Assembly: GCF_001641335.1 (NCBI RefSeq)
Contig: NZ_LVEM01000004.1
Coordinates: 810,100-874,099 of the forward strand
Source of the DNA: Bradyrhizobium stylosanthis
GTDB taxonomy: Bacteria > Pseudomonadota > Alphaproteobacteria > Rhizobiales > Xanthobacteraceae
Reading direction: 5' to 3'
Length of the DNA stretch: 64,000 bases
The notes beneath the pieces are model-generated. The model was not told the origin of the DNA and did not search any database. It was given only the letters and a program-made list of their open reading frames with translations. This document shows positions 8,025 through 16,601 of the stretch, piece after piece. Made by a program: the position numbers and the translations under genes. How positions within the stretch are numbered: the stretch's first letter is position 1; each line of letters starts with the position of its first letter.

Positions 8025-8792
8025 ATGATCACCAAGGTCTGCGCCTTCTATCAATTCGCCGCCCTGCCCGACTACCGCGAGCTGCGCGAGCCGCTGCGCG
8101 CGTTCTGCGCCGGTCTCGGGCTGAAAGGCAGCGTGCTGCTGGCCCAGGAGGGCATCAACGGCACGATCGCGGGCACAGCCGAGGCCATCGACGCCTTCGC
8201 CCGCGAGCTCGCACACGGCGACATGTTCGGCGGCCGGCTGGACAATCTCGAATTGAAGTTCTCGACCGCGGAGGCGATGCCGTTCGGCCGGCTCAAGGTG
8301 CGACTGAAGAAGGAGATCGTCACGCTCGGCGATGCGGCCGCCGATCCGACGCGGCAGGTCGGCACCTATGTCGATGCGCGCGAATGGAACGCGCTGATCG
8401 CGGCGCCCGACACGCTGGTGCTCGACACCCGCAACGCCTTCGAAGTGGCGATGGGCACGTTCGAGGGCGCAGTCGATCCTGACATCAAGAGCTTCGGCCA
8501 ATTCAAGGATTTTGCCGCCGAGAAGCTCGATCCGGCCAAGCACCGCAGGATCGCGATGTTCTGCACCGGCGGCATCCGCTGCGAGAAGGCGAGCGCGCAC
8601 CTGCTCGCGCGCGGCTTTGCCGAGGTCTATCACCTCAAGGGCGGCATCCTGAAATATCTGGAAGTGGTGCCGGAGGCGCAGAGCCGCTGGCGCGGCGAAT
8701 GCTTCGTGTTCGACGAGCGCGTCGCACTCGGCCACGGCCTGCAGGAAATCGGCTTGCGCGAACGGGACAAGGGGCACCACGGTGACGAATGA
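8025..8792 (+). CDS. trhO: tRNA uridine(34) hydroxylase TrhO (rhodanese-domain)
   Basis: 255 residues. An acylphosphatase-like N-terminal domain (FYQFAALPDYRELREPLR, LAQEGINGTIAG) is followed by a rhodanese domain with active-site loop FCTGGIRCEKA, cysteines at about 180 and 186. This is the YceA/TrhO family, which makes 5-hydroxyuridine at position 34 of tRNAs. Family length and all motifs are intact. The 3' end overlaps the slyX-like gene, so the two are translationally coupled. Confidence 0.93.
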   Translation: MITKVCAFYQFAALPDYRELREPLRAFCAGLGLKGSVLLAQEGINGTIAGTAEAIDAFARELAHGDMFGGRLDNLELKFSTAEAMPFGRLKVRLKKEIVTLGDAAADPTRQVGTYVDAREWNALIAAPDTLVLDTRNAFEVAMGTFEGAVDPDIKSFGQFKDFAAEKLDPAKHRRIAMFCTGGIRCEKASAHLLARGFAEVYHLKGGILKYLEVVPEAQSRWRGECFVFDERVALGHGLQEIGLRERDKGHHGDE

Positions 8793-9000
8793 GATGAAGA
8801 CCCTGAGCGAGCGCATCGATGCGCTGGAGATGCGCATCGCCTATCAGGACGATACGATCGAGACGCTGAACCAGACCATCACCGCGCAGTGGAAGCAGAT
8901 CGACGCGCTGACGCGAAAGATCTCGGAGCTCGGCGAACGCCTGCAGCAAGCCGAGGCGAATGCGCCGGGCCCCGCCAACGAGCGCCCGCCGCATTATTGA
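8782..9000 (+). CDS. slyX: SlyX-family coiled-coil protein
   Basis: 72 residues: LSERIDALEMRIAYQDDTIETLNQ plus QIDALTRKISELGERL, a heptad coiled coil, ending ERPPHY, which is the usual SlyX tail. Function is unknown in general. GTG at 8782 is favoured because AAGGGG lies seven bases upstream; ATG 8794 (four codons in) lacks a good site. It overlaps trhO by 11 bases. Confidence 0.88.
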   Translation: MTNEMKTLSERIDALEMRIAYQDDTIETLNQTITAQWKQIDALTRKISELGERLQQAEANAPGPANERPPHY

Positions 9001-9006
9001 GCGGTG

Positions 9007-10908
9007 TTACTCGCCGACCGCCTTCGGCAGGTGCGTCACCTCGATCGACATCATCAGGCGGTTGCGACCGGCTTCCTTTGCCGCATAGAGCGCCTGATCG
9101 GCAGCCTCGACGAGCGTGCCGACGCCGGCGGTGCGCTCGAAGGCCGGCCGGCAGGTCGCGCCGCCCAGCGAGGCGGTGACATGGCCTGACGCGGAATTCG
9201 TGGTGTGGACGAGGCCAGCCGCACGGATGGCCTTGCGAATCCGCTCGCCGATGCGGGCGCAGCCTGCAGCATCGGTGTTCGGCAGCAGCATGGCGAACTC
9301 CTCGCCGCCATAGCGCGCGGCCAGGTCGCCGGGCCGCTGCACCTCGGCCGCAATCACCTGCGCCACCACGCGCAGGCAGGCATCGCCGGCGGGATGGCCG
9401 TATTCGTCGTTGTAGGCCTTGAAGCGATCGACGTCGATCATCAGCAGCCCGAGCGTGGAGCGGTCGCGATAGGCGCGCGCCCATTCCTCGTTCAGCCGTT
9501 CGTCGAAGCGGCGGCGGTTGGCAAGCCCGGTGAGGCTGTCCTCGATCGCAAGCGTCTCGAGCTTGGTCTCCAGCTTCTTCTGCTCGGTGATGTCGCGCGA
9601 GATCGCGACCACGCCGTCGACGCGGCCGTTGTCCTTGCGCGTCACCCGCATGGTCGATTCCAGCCAGACCTCGCCGTTCTGCCGGTGCGAGTTGCGGTAG
9701 GTGACACGCGCCTCCTCCTTCTCGCCGCGCTTCATGGCGTCGACGAGGGCCTGGACCAGCGGCAGGTCGTCGGCGTGAATGCCGGCAAGCGCGGGCGTTC
9801 CGATCAGCTGATTGGCGCGCCAGCCGACGACGCGGATCGACGAGGGCGAGACGTAGCGCAGCCGCTCGTCGAGCCCGATCCGGGTCACCATGTCGCTGGA
9901 GCCTTCGGCGAGCAGGCGGAAATGCGCCTCCTTCTCGATCAGGGCGGCCGCCATGTGCTGGCCGCGCTGCAACTGCCGCACCAGCACGGCGCCGATGATC
10001 GCGATCAACATGACCAGCGCCAGGACGTAGAGCATCCGCGAGATCGCGGCGGCGCGCCACGGCGCCAGCAATTCCTCCCTGTCGACGGTGGCGAGCAGGA
10101 CGAGCGGATAGCGGCCGGAGCGTTTGAAGAAGCTGACGCGCTCGGCGCCGTCCAACGGCGACTTGAAATGATAGGCGCCGCTCGGCCGCTGCAGGCTCGC
10201 GTCGCGGAACAGCGGTGCGTCGGCAACGCTGCGGCCGACATATTTCTCGTTGCTGGGATTGCGCGCGATAATGAGGCCGTCGCCATGCGTCAGAGCCACC
10301 GAGCTGTTGCGGCCGATCTCGAACTGCTCGTAGAAATGCGAGAGATATTTCGAGCTGATGGTGGCGAGCACCACGCCCCCGAAGCTGCCGTCCGGCTTGT
10401 TGAAGCGGCGCGACAGGGTAACGACCCATTCGCCGTCGATCAGGCTCTTCACGGGACGGCCGATGTGCGCCTCGCGCTTCGGCGAGAGCTGGTGGTGGCG
10501 AAAGAACGCGTCGTCGCTGAACGTCGCGCCGATCGTGCCGGGCGAGGTCAGCCAGTTGCCGTGGTCGTCGATGATGGCGAAGCTGTGCACGCGCTCCATC
10601 GCCTTCTTGCGCACCTCCAGGAGGTTGCGGAGCTTGGCGATCGTGGCGGGTTCGGTACCGTCCATCTCCAGACGGCTGACGACGCCGACGACGCCGGAAT
10701 CGAGCAGATCGAGGCTGTCCTCGGCATGCTGCGTCAGCGAGCGCGCGACGTTCGCCATCTCGGTCTCGGCGCCCTTGAGCACCGCATCGCGCGCAGCCCA
10801 TTCACGCCAGCCGCTGACGCCGAGGATGGTCGCGCATGTGAGCACGACGAACGCCGCCGCGCGCAGCGGCAGGCGGCTCCATCCGGCTCTCTGGGCTAGG
10901 ACGTTCAT
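9007..10908 (-). CDS. Membrane diguanylate cyclase (dCache-PAS-GGDEF)
   Basis: 633 residues. A membrane helix (about 15-35), a periplasmic sensor domain of the double-Cache type (about 40-285), a second helix (about 290-312, MLYVLALVMLIAIIGAVLV), a PAS domain (about 325-450) and a C-terminal GGDEF domain. The active site reads RYGGEEF at about residue 534. An RPGD inhibitory-site motif lies at the canonical spacing upstream, so it should make cyclic di-GMP with product inhibition. Cyclic di-GMP commonly controls exopolysaccharide production, but a link to the polysaccharide locus here is only inferred. Confidence 0.9.
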   Translation of the reverse strand: MNVLAQRAGWSRLPLRAAAFVVLTCATILGVSGWREWAARDAVLKGAETEMANVARSLTQHAEDSLDLLDSGVVGVVSRLEMDGTEPATIAKLRNLLEVRKKAMERVHSFAIIDDHGNWLTSPGTIGATFSDDAFFRHHQLSPKREAHIGRPVKSLIDGEWVVTLSRRFNKPDGSFGGVVLATISSKYLSHFYEQFEIGRNSSVALTHGDGLIIARNPSNEKYVGRSVADAPLFRDASLQRPSGAYHFKSPLDGAERVSFFKRSGRYPLVLLATVDREELLAPWRAAAISRMLYVLALVMLIAIIGAVLVRQLQRGQHMAAALIEKEAHFRLLAEGSSDMVTRIGLDERLRYVSPSSIRVVGWRANQLIGTPALAGIHADDLPLVQALVDAMKRGEKEEARVTYRNSHRQNGEVWLESTMRVTRKDNGRVDGVVAISRDITEQKKLETKLETLAIEDSLTGLANRRRFDERLNEEWARAYRDRSTLGLLMIDVDRFKAYNDEYGHPAGDACLRVVAQVIAAEVQRPGDLAARYGGEEFAMLLPNTDAAGCARIGERIRKAIRAAGLVHTTNSASGHVTASLGGATCRPAFERTAGVGTLVEAADQALYAAKEAGRNRLMMSIEVTHLPKAVGE

Positions 10909-10970
10909 GCGGCAGGGTTTCTCCGATCGTTTCGGAAACTCTGCCGCTTCTATTAGTGAACCCTGAAACC

Positions 10971-11010
10971 ACTACTGGAATACGTAGCTAACTCCCCGCT
11001 TTCCAGTAGT
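10971..11010. repeat. 10-bp inverted repeat upstream of the diguanylate cyclase gene
   Basis: actactggaa at 10971-10980 and ttccagtagt at 11001-11010 form a perfect inverted repeat with a 20-base spacer. It lies between the cyclase start (10908) and the end of the 71-residue protein gene, so it could be an operator or a weak terminator of that gene. There is no T-run. Confidence 0.4.
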
Positions 11011-11084
11011 CCTACGGACGCCGGGATCGGCGCATTGCTAACAAGACATTAGCGAGCCTATCGGAATCCGGGCGAGCCTCGCCG

Positions 11085-11300
11085 CTAGCTGAAGATCGCC
11101 TTAACCTTGTCCCAGAGCGAGGGGGCATCTGCCTCCGCGTCGGCCTTCGACGGCGTCGGCTGCGCGGCGCTGACGGGATCCGATGCCGGGAAGGTGTCCT
11201 CCAGACCGGTATCGAGCTTGGCGTGACGATCGGCGGCGAGCGCGTCGCGCAGATCGTCGGCGTGCTTGTCGTGCGGGGCGGGATTGAATGTCTCAGCCAT
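11085..11300 (-). CDS. Small conserved stress-regulated protein
   Basis: 71 residues, acidic, with the phrase LDTGLEDTFPASDPVSA and ending SLWDKVKAIFS. The E(D)-x-FPASDP motif occurs in small uncharacterised alphaproteobacterial proteins; I know no function. A near-perfect ribosome-binding site (GGAGGAGATC before the ATG) and an EcfG promoter 22 bases upstream make it a very likely real gene of the general stress response. It is divergent from hemE. Confidence 0.8.
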   Translation of the reverse strand: MAETFNPAPHDKHADDLRDALAADRHAKLDTGLEDTFPASDPVSAAQPTPSKADAEADAPSLWDKVKAIFS

Positions 11301-11321
11301 GATCTCCTCCGTTGGCTGGTC

Positions 11322-11346
11322 AACGCCGCCCGATTGCGCTGGTTCC
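11322..11346 (-). promoter_or_regulatory. EcfG-type promoter of the 71-residue protein gene
   Basis: On the minus strand GGAAC (11346-11342) and CGTT (11325-11322) are separated by exactly 16 bases. The -10 element is 22 bases upstream of the ATG at 11300. It sits in the 106-bp region shared with divergent hemE. Confidence 0.78.
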
Positions 11347-11406
11347 CCTGTTCCGCTGGGCGCCGGAGCGGTGTATCAGGAGCCATAACCCGCTTCAGGA
11401 TCCTTC

Positions 11407-12441
11407 GTGCCCCAGTCTGCGACAAAGCCCTTCATCGACGTGCTCTCCGGCCAGCGCCAGCCCGTCCCGCCCATGTGGATGATGCGACAGGCCGGCCGCT
11501 ATCTGCCGGAATATCGCGAGGTGCGCGCCAAGGCCGGCGGCTTCCTCGACCTCTGCTTCAATCCGGAACTGGCCGCCGAAGTCACGCTGCAGCCGATCCG
11601 CCGGTTCGGCTTCGATGCGGCGATCATCTTCTCCGACATCCTGGTGATCCCCTACGCGCTCGGCCGCTCGGTCCGCTTCGAGGTCGGCGAAGGTCCGCGG
11701 CTCGAACCGCTGGACGATCCCGCGAAGGTCGGCACGCTGGCGCCGCGCGCCGACTTCGGCAAGCTTCAACCGGTGTTCGACGCCTTGAAGATCGTGCGCG
11801 GCGCACTCGATCCCAGGACCGCGCTGATCGGCTTCTGCGGCGCGCCGTGGACGGTGGCGACCTACATGGTCGCGGGCCAAGGCACGCCCGACCAGGCGCC
11901 GGCGCGCATGATGGCCTACCGGCATCCCGAGGCGTTCGCCAAAATCATCGACGTGCTGGTCGACAATTCGATCACGTACCTGCTGGCGCAGCTCGCCGCC
12001 GGCGCCGACGCGTTGCAGATCTTCGACACCTGGGCCGGCGTGCTGCCGCCGGCCGAATTCGCGCGCTGGTCGGTCGAGCCGACGCGGCGCATCGTCGAGG
12101 GCGTGCGCGCGAAAGTGCCGGATGCCAAGATCATCGGTTTTCCGCGCGGCGCCGGCGCGCAACTGCCTGGTTATGTCGAGGCGACCGGCGTCAACGGCGT
12201 CAGCATCGACTGGACCGCGGAGCCGGCCTTCGTCCGCGAGCGCGTGCAGTCACGCGTCACTGTACAGGGCAATCTGGACCCGCTGGTGCTGATCACCGGC
12301 GGCGCCGCGCTCGACCGCGCGGTCGACACCGTGCTGGCAAACTTCGCGCAGGGGCGGTTCATCTTCAATCTCGGCCACGGCATCCAGCCGGAGACGCCGA
12401 TCGCCCATGTCGAGCAGATGATCAAGCGGGTGCGGGGGTGA
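11407..12441 (+). CDS. hemE: Uroporphyrinogen decarboxylase
   Basis: 344 residues, the normal length. Signature 1 PPMWMMRQAGRYLPEYRE, then FSDILVIPYALG, GFCGAPWTVATYMV, IFDTWAG and FNLGHGIQPETP are all intact. The substrate-coordinating Asp (FSDIL) and the Arg of RQAGR are present. The enzyme decarboxylates uroporphyrinogen III to coproporphyrinogen III in the cytoplasm. GTG start with AGGA upstream. It is convergent with a HemC-like gene rather than clustered with other heme genes. Confidence 0.96.
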   Translation: MPQSATKPFIDVLSGQRQPVPPMWMMRQAGRYLPEYREVRAKAGGFLDLCFNPELAAEVTLQPIRRFGFDAAIIFSDILVIPYALGRSVRFEVGEGPRLEPLDDPAKVGTLAPRADFGKLQPVFDALKIVRGALDPRTALIGFCGAPWTVATYMVAGQGTPDQAPARMMAYRHPEAFAKIIDVLVDNSITYLLAQLAAGADALQIFDTWAGVLPPAEFARWSVEPTRRIVEGVRAKVPDAKIIGFPRGAGAQLPGYVEATGVNGVSIDWTAEPAFVRERVQSRVTVQGNLDPLVLITGGAALDRAVDTVLANFAQGRFIFNLGHGIQPETPIAHVEQMIKRVRG

Positions 12442-12606
12442 CGATCTTTTTTATCGGCTCAAACAAAAAGTGCGAAAACAACCCCATGCACAGTAGCCAA
12501 GTCATTGAAAGAATTGGGCCAGCATGACTCGCGCCCGGCGTTTGACCCGTCGGGCAAAACAGGGGCATGATGCAACCATCGCCCCGATCAAAAATTCGAT
12601 GAGAGT

Positions 12607-13593
12607 CTAGCGCGGCCGGCTGCGCTCGATGATCTCGGCTGCACCCTTGCCCAGCAGGTCCAGTCCTACCGCGCGGCCGAGCTCGCGCGGGCGATTGGCC
12701 GGGCCCGTGCGCGCGGCTTCGATGATGGTGTTGCCGGAGAGGTCGAGCACGGACGCGGTGAGCGACATCTGGTCGCCGGCGATGGTCGAGAAGCCCGCCA
12801 CCGGTGAATTGCAGTGACCGTTGAGCACCCACAGCACCTCGCGCTCGGCATCGGCCGAGGCGTGCGCGGCGGCATCGTCGATCGATGACAGGATTTGCCG
12901 CGTCTGCCAGTCCTGCGCGGCGCATTCGACCGCGACGATGCCCTGCCCTGCCGCCGGCAGCATCTCGGCCGCGGTGAATTCATAGGCGATGCGGCTCGAC
13001 AGGCCGACGCGATCGAGGCCCGAGCGCGCCATGATCAGTGCATCGGCCGGGCCCACCGCGCCGCCATCCGGCAGCTTCTGCATCTCGCGGTTGTCGAGTT
13101 TTCGCACGCGCGTATCGGCGGCGCCGCGGAAATGGATCACTTCCACGTCCGGAAACAACCGCCGCGCATACGCCGCGCGACGGACGGCATTGGTGCCAAT
13201 TTTAAAACCCTTGCCGCGGGACTGGCGCAGCGCCTCCAGCGTCACGCCGTCGCGCAGCACCAGCGCGTCGCCGGGCGGATCGCGCGACAGCGTGGCGCCG
13301 ATGACGAGGCCGGGCGTGTCCTCGTTGCCCGGCATGTCCTTCAGCGAATGCATCGCGGCCTGCAATTCGCCCGACAGCACGGCGGCGCGGATCTGCGCGA
13401 CGAAGGCACCGCCCTTGCCGCCATGCGGCAGCAGCTTGCTGGTCTGGTCGAGATCGCCCGTGGTGTCGAACTTGACGATCTCGACGTCGAGACCGGGCAC
13501 GGCGGCGGTCAGGCGGCGCGCAATTTCTTCCGTCTGCGCCAGCGCCATGGCGCTCTTGCGTGTGCCGATCCTGAATCGCGTCGCCAAGTCCAA
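12607..13593 (-). CDS. hemC: Divergent hydroxymethylbilane synthase (HemC paralogue)
   Basis: 328 residues covering all three HemC domains: RIGTRKSAMALAQTEEIARR at the start, then GGKGGAFVAQI, AAMHSLKDMP (catalytic Asp at about 86) and IGTNAVRR in place of GTSSLRR. RGAADTRVRKLD replaces RGNVGTRLxKL, and LNGHC holds the cofactor-attaching Cys at about 261 in place of GGC. Key residues remain but several otherwise near-invariant motifs are altered. No hemD or tsaD neighbour is seen, which is the usual rhizobial hemC context, so this may be a second copy. The stop is 165 bp from the hemE stop, with the genes convergent. It follows the GMC gene with only 6 bp between. Confidence 0.8.
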   Translation of the reverse strand: MDLATRFRIGTRKSAMALAQTEEIARRLTAAVPGLDVEIVKFDTTGDLDQTSKLLPHGGKGGAFVAQIRAAVLSGELQAAMHSLKDMPGNEDTPGLVIGATLSRDPPGDALVLRDGVTLEALRQSRGKGFKIGTNAVRRAAYARRLFPDVEVIHFRGAADTRVRKLDNREMQKLPDGGAVGPADALIMARSGLDRVGLSSRIAYEFTAAEMLPAAGQGIVAVECAAQDWQTRQILSSIDDAAAHASADAEREVLWVLNGHCNSPVAGFSTIAGDQMSLTASVLDLSGNTIIEAARTGPANRPRELGRAVGLDLLGKGAAEIIERSRPR

Positions 13594-13599
13594 ATGCTC

Positions 13600-15225
13600 C
13601 TAATTCGCGTCCTGCAATATCATATCGGACGCCTTCTCCGCGATCATGATGATCGGCGCGTTGGTGTTCCCCGAGACGAGGTCCGGCATGACCGAACCGT
13701 CGACGACGCGGAGGCCTTCGAGCCCCCTCACCTTCAGCCGCTGGTCCACCACCGCGAGCGCGTCGTTGCCCATACGACAGGTCGAGGTCGGATGGTAGAT
13801 GGTGCTGCCCCGCTCGCGGCAATAATCCAGGATCTCGGCATCCGTGGATACCTTCGCCCCGGGATCGTACTCGCTGACCACGAACGGCTTCAGCGCCGGC
13901 GCGTTCAGGATCTTGCGCAGGATCTTGATGGCTTCGACATTGGTGCTCCGGTCGGTCTCGGTGGACATGTAGTTGATGCGGATTTCCGGCGGCACGGTCG
14001 GGTCCGCGCTTTTGATGCGCAGGGAACCCCGGCTCTCGGGGCGGAGCTGGCACACCGAGGCCGTGAAGCCGGAAAAATCATGCAGCCTCTCGCCCATCTT
14101 GTCGGTCGAGAACGGCAGGAAGTGGACCTGGATGTCGGGCGAGGCCAGCCGCGGATTGGTCTTGAAGAACGCGCCCGCCGTGCCGGCCGCGATCGTCAGC
14201 CAGCCCTTGCGGAACAGCGCATAGCGCGCGCCGGCGAGCGTGCGGCGAAGCGGATTGTTGACGGTGTCGTTCAGCGTGATCTTCTGCGAGCAGCGCATCA
14301 CGATGCGGACCTGCATATGGTCCTGCAGATCATGGCCGACGCCTTGCGCATCGAGCACGACGTCGATGCCGTGCTTGCGCAGGAGATCGGCAGGGCCGAC
14401 GCCGGAGAGCTGCAGCAGTTGCGGCGAGTTGTAGGCGCCGCTCGACAGCACCACCTCCTTCCGCGCACGCGCGCGGCGCACATTCGCGCCCTGGCGATAT
14501 TCAACGCCGACCGCACGGCGGCCCTCGAACAGCACGCGCTGGCCAAGGGCCTCGGTCTCGACCTTGAGATTGCCGCGCGCCCTCGCGGGGCCAAGATAAG
14601 CCACGGCTGTCGAGGCTCGGCGGCCGTTGCGCGTCGTGGTCTGGAACAGGCCGACGCCTTCCTGCGTGGCGCCGTTGAAATCGGGATTGTAGGGCAGACC
14701 GGTCTCGACCGCGGCGTCCATGAACGCCTTCGACAGCGGATCGGTCACGACCATGTTGGAGACCGGCAGCGGACCGCCCGTGCCGTGATATTGGTCGGCG
14801 CCGCGCGTCTGGTTCTCCGCTTTCTTGAAGTACGGCAGCACGTCGTCATAGCCCCAGCCGGCATTGCCGTGCTGGCGCCAGCGGTCGTAATCCTCGTGCT
14901 GGCCGCGGACATAGAGCAGGCCGTTGATCGAGCTCGAACCGCCCAGCGTCTTGCCGCGCGGCTGGAACACTTGCCGGCCCTTCAGCTCGGGCTCCGGCTC
15001 GGTCTGGTACATCCAGTTGACGGACTTCTCCTTGAACAGCTTGCCGTAGCCGAGCGGCACGTGGATCCAGATGTTGGAATCCTTCGGGCCGGCCTCGAGC
15101 AGGAGCACGCTGTGCTTGCCGTTCGCCGACAACCGGTTCGCAAGCACGCAGCCGGCGGAGCCGGCACCGACGATGATGTAGTCGAACTCGGGATCGCCAG
15201 AGGCGAGAGAGGAATTTGCGTTCAT
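13600..15225 (-). CDS. GMC-family FAD oxidoreductase (choline dehydrogenase-like)
   Basis: 541 residues. The N-terminus FDYIIVGAGSAGCVLANRLS is the FAD-binding Rossmann motif. GMC signature 1 region GKTLGGSSSINGLLYVRG, signature 2 LSSGAYNSPQLLQLSGVGP and the C-terminal HPTSTCRMG plus VVDGSVMPDLVSGNTNAPIIMIAEKASDMI are complete, including the His/Asn pair used for alcohol oxidation. The substrate cannot be read from sequence. It is co-oriented with the HemC paralogue downstream and the TetR gene upstream (50 bp). Confidence 0.9.
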   Translation of the reverse strand: MNANSSLASGDPEFDYIIVGAGSAGCVLANRLSANGKHSVLLLEAGPKDSNIWIHVPLGYGKLFKEKSVNWMYQTEPEPELKGRQVFQPRGKTLGGSSSINGLLYVRGQHEDYDRWRQHGNAGWGYDDVLPYFKKAENQTRGADQYHGTGGPLPVSNMVVTDPLSKAFMDAAVETGLPYNPDFNGATQEGVGLFQTTTRNGRRASTAVAYLGPARARGNLKVETEALGQRVLFEGRRAVGVEYRQGANVRRARARKEVVLSSGAYNSPQLLQLSGVGPADLLRKHGIDVVLDAQGVGHDLQDHMQVRIVMRCSQKITLNDTVNNPLRRTLAGARYALFRKGWLTIAAGTAGAFFKTNPRLASPDIQVHFLPFSTDKMGERLHDFSGFTASVCQLRPESRGSLRIKSADPTVPPEIRINYMSTETDRSTNVEAIKILRKILNAPALKPFVVSEYDPGAKVSTDAEILDYCRERGSTIYHPTSTCRMGNDALAVVDQRLKVRGLEGLRVVDGSVMPDLVSGNTNAPIIMIAEKASDMILQDAN

Positions 15226-15275
15226 GCGCTACACGTCTTCTTGTTGTGGGCGTTTGCGCTTCGTCACTAGCACAA

Positions 15276-15866
15276 TCATGGCTCGACGCGCAGCGCCTCG
15301 ACCAGCGACCTGAACGCACGGGCATATTCCGCGCCCGCCCTTGCGATATCGGCGCGTCCGGCGCAGGCGACCGCGGCCTCCGTGACCGCGCCGAGCAGCA
15401 GCCGCGCCAGCGGCTCGACCGGCTGCCTGGCAATCAGGCCCGCCTCCATCGCAGCGGACAACGCACGCGGCATCTTGCCGCCGAAATGCTGCGCGTCGAT
15501 CTCGCGCCAGCGCTCCCAGCCGAGCACGGCGGGACCATCGCGCAGGATGATCTGGCCGGTCGGTCCCTTGGCGGTCGCGGCGAAATAGTGCTGGGTGCCG
15601 GCCACCATCGCGGCGAGCACATCCTTCTCGGCACGGGCGGTGCGGTCGATCTCGGCAACGAGGTCGCGCGAGACGGAATCGAACACCGCCTCGAACACCG
15701 CCTCCTTGGTCTTGAAGTGATGATAGACCGCGCCCTTGGCAACCGAGGCCGCTTCCGCGATCTCGTCCATCGTGGTGGCGGCAAAGCCCTGCGTCCCGAA
15801 CAGGCGGCGCGCGGCCGCCAGGATCGCCTCCGATGTTGCCGCCCGCCGCTCCGCCTGTTTTGCCAT
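15276..15866 (-). CDS. TetR-family transcriptional repressor
   Basis: 196 residues. The N-terminal helix-turn-helix is textbook: ILAAARRLFGTQGFAATTMD, EIAEAASVAKGAVYHHFKTKEAVFEAVF. The C-terminal ligand domain is all-helical. Start ATG 15866 has AGGA upstream. A tandem TetR-type palindrome about 300 bp upstream, in front of the divergent SnoaL-like gene, is its most likely target. The GMC gene downstream could share its transcript. Confidence 0.88.
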   Translation of the reverse strand: MAKQAERRAATSEAILAAARRLFGTQGFAATTMDEIAEAASVAKGAVYHHFKTKEAVFEAVFDSVSRDLVAEIDRTARAEKDVLAAMVAGTQHYFAATAKGPTGQIILRDGPAVLGWERWREIDAQHFGGKMPRALSAAMEAGLIARQPVEPLARLLLGAVTEAAVACAGRADIARAGAEYARAFRSLVEALRVEP

Positions 15867-15910
15867 GTCGTTCCTGTCTAAGTGCGGGTTCGGCCACGAG
15901 CTCGCTGCAC

Positions 15911-16077
15911 CTCTCCCGCTTGCGGGGGAGGCATAGGCCGCCTTCGGCGGCCGTCCCCTTAGAAACGCCGAGGCGCCGCCTCGGCTATGGCGAAGCGCCG
16001 GGTGGGGGCTCTCTCCTCTTGGGGGTCCTTCCTTGCGGAGACACCCCCACCCCAGCCCTCCCCCGCAAGCGGGAGAG
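15911..16077. repeat. 20-bp terminal inverted repeat element
   Basis: ctctcccgcttgcgggggag at 15911-15930 is a perfect inverted match to 16058-16077. Inside are further palindromes (ccgccttcggcgg near 15951 and gaggcgccgcctc near 15970). This is a nested intergenic palindromic element in the region between the TetR gene and its operator, non-coding as far as I can see. Confidence 0.7.
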
Positions 16078-16160
16078 GGAGCAGACCTCCATCGTGGACA
16101 CACCGCGATCTGATCTCGTGATGCTCTAATCGAATTCGTCTCGTGCCACCAGTTGACTTT

Positions 16161-16197
16161 TCGACTACCAGTCGGTATTTACCGACTATCAGTCGGT
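16161..16197. promoter_or_regulatory. Tandem TetR-type operator
   Basis: ACCGACTATCAGTCGGT at 16181-16197 is a perfect 7-3-7 palindrome. A second copy with the core CGACT-ACC-AGTCG lies at 16162-16174, its centre about 21 bases away, i.e. two helical turns. It sits immediately before the ribosome-binding site of the SnoaL-like gene, where binding would block transcription. Confidence 0.8.
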
Positions 16198-16216
16198 TTT
16201 ATCTGTGAGGTGCGCC

Positions 16217-16582
16217 ATGCCCAGCCGTGACATCGTCGAAGCGTTTGCGAAGCGGTTGGAGGACGGCGACCTTGTCGGCGCGATCGAGCAGTTCTACACG
16301 CCAGATGCGGCGACCTATGAGAACAACGCGGCGCCGACGGTCGGGCGGGAGAAACTGGCCGCGAAGGAGCGCGGCGTGCTGGCCGCCTTCAAGGAGGTCA
16401 AGGCCGTCCGCATCGGGCCGAGCCTGATCGAGGGCGACAACGTCGCCTCCCGCTGGATCTTCAGCTTCACCAACGCCGAAGGCGTCACACGCACGCTGGA
16501 GGAGATCGCCTGGCAGACCTGGCAAGGCGACAAGCTGATCGAAGAGCGGTTCTACTACGACCCCAAGCAGCTCGGGCGGTGA
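16217..16582 (+). CDS. SnoaL-like (NTF2-fold) protein
   Basis: 121 residues. MPSRDIVEAFAKRLEDGDLVGAIEQFYTPDA, the Gly/Arg-containing middle (VGREKLAAKE) and a C-terminal beta sheet ending in ERFYYDP fit a small SnoaL/NTF2-like alpha+beta barrel. Such proteins can be isomerases, cyclases or binding proteins; no catalytic set is obvious. ATG 16217 with GAGG upstream is chosen over GTG 16205. The tandem TetR operator directly upstream suggests induction when the TetR ligand is present. Confidence 0.75.
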   Translation: MPSRDIVEAFAKRLEDGDLVGAIEQFYTPDAATYENNAAPTVGREKLAAKERGVLAAFKEVKAVRIGPSLIEGDNVASRWIFSFTNAEGVTRTLEEIAWQTWQGDKLIEERFYYDPKQLGR

Positions 16583-16601
16583 GGCCTCCCCAAAAACAGA
16601 T

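Noticed and set aside
12895..15270. Long + strand open frame of about 790 codons
   Set aside because: It is antisense to the HemC-like and GMC genes, with Arg/His-rich composition and no recognisable motif.
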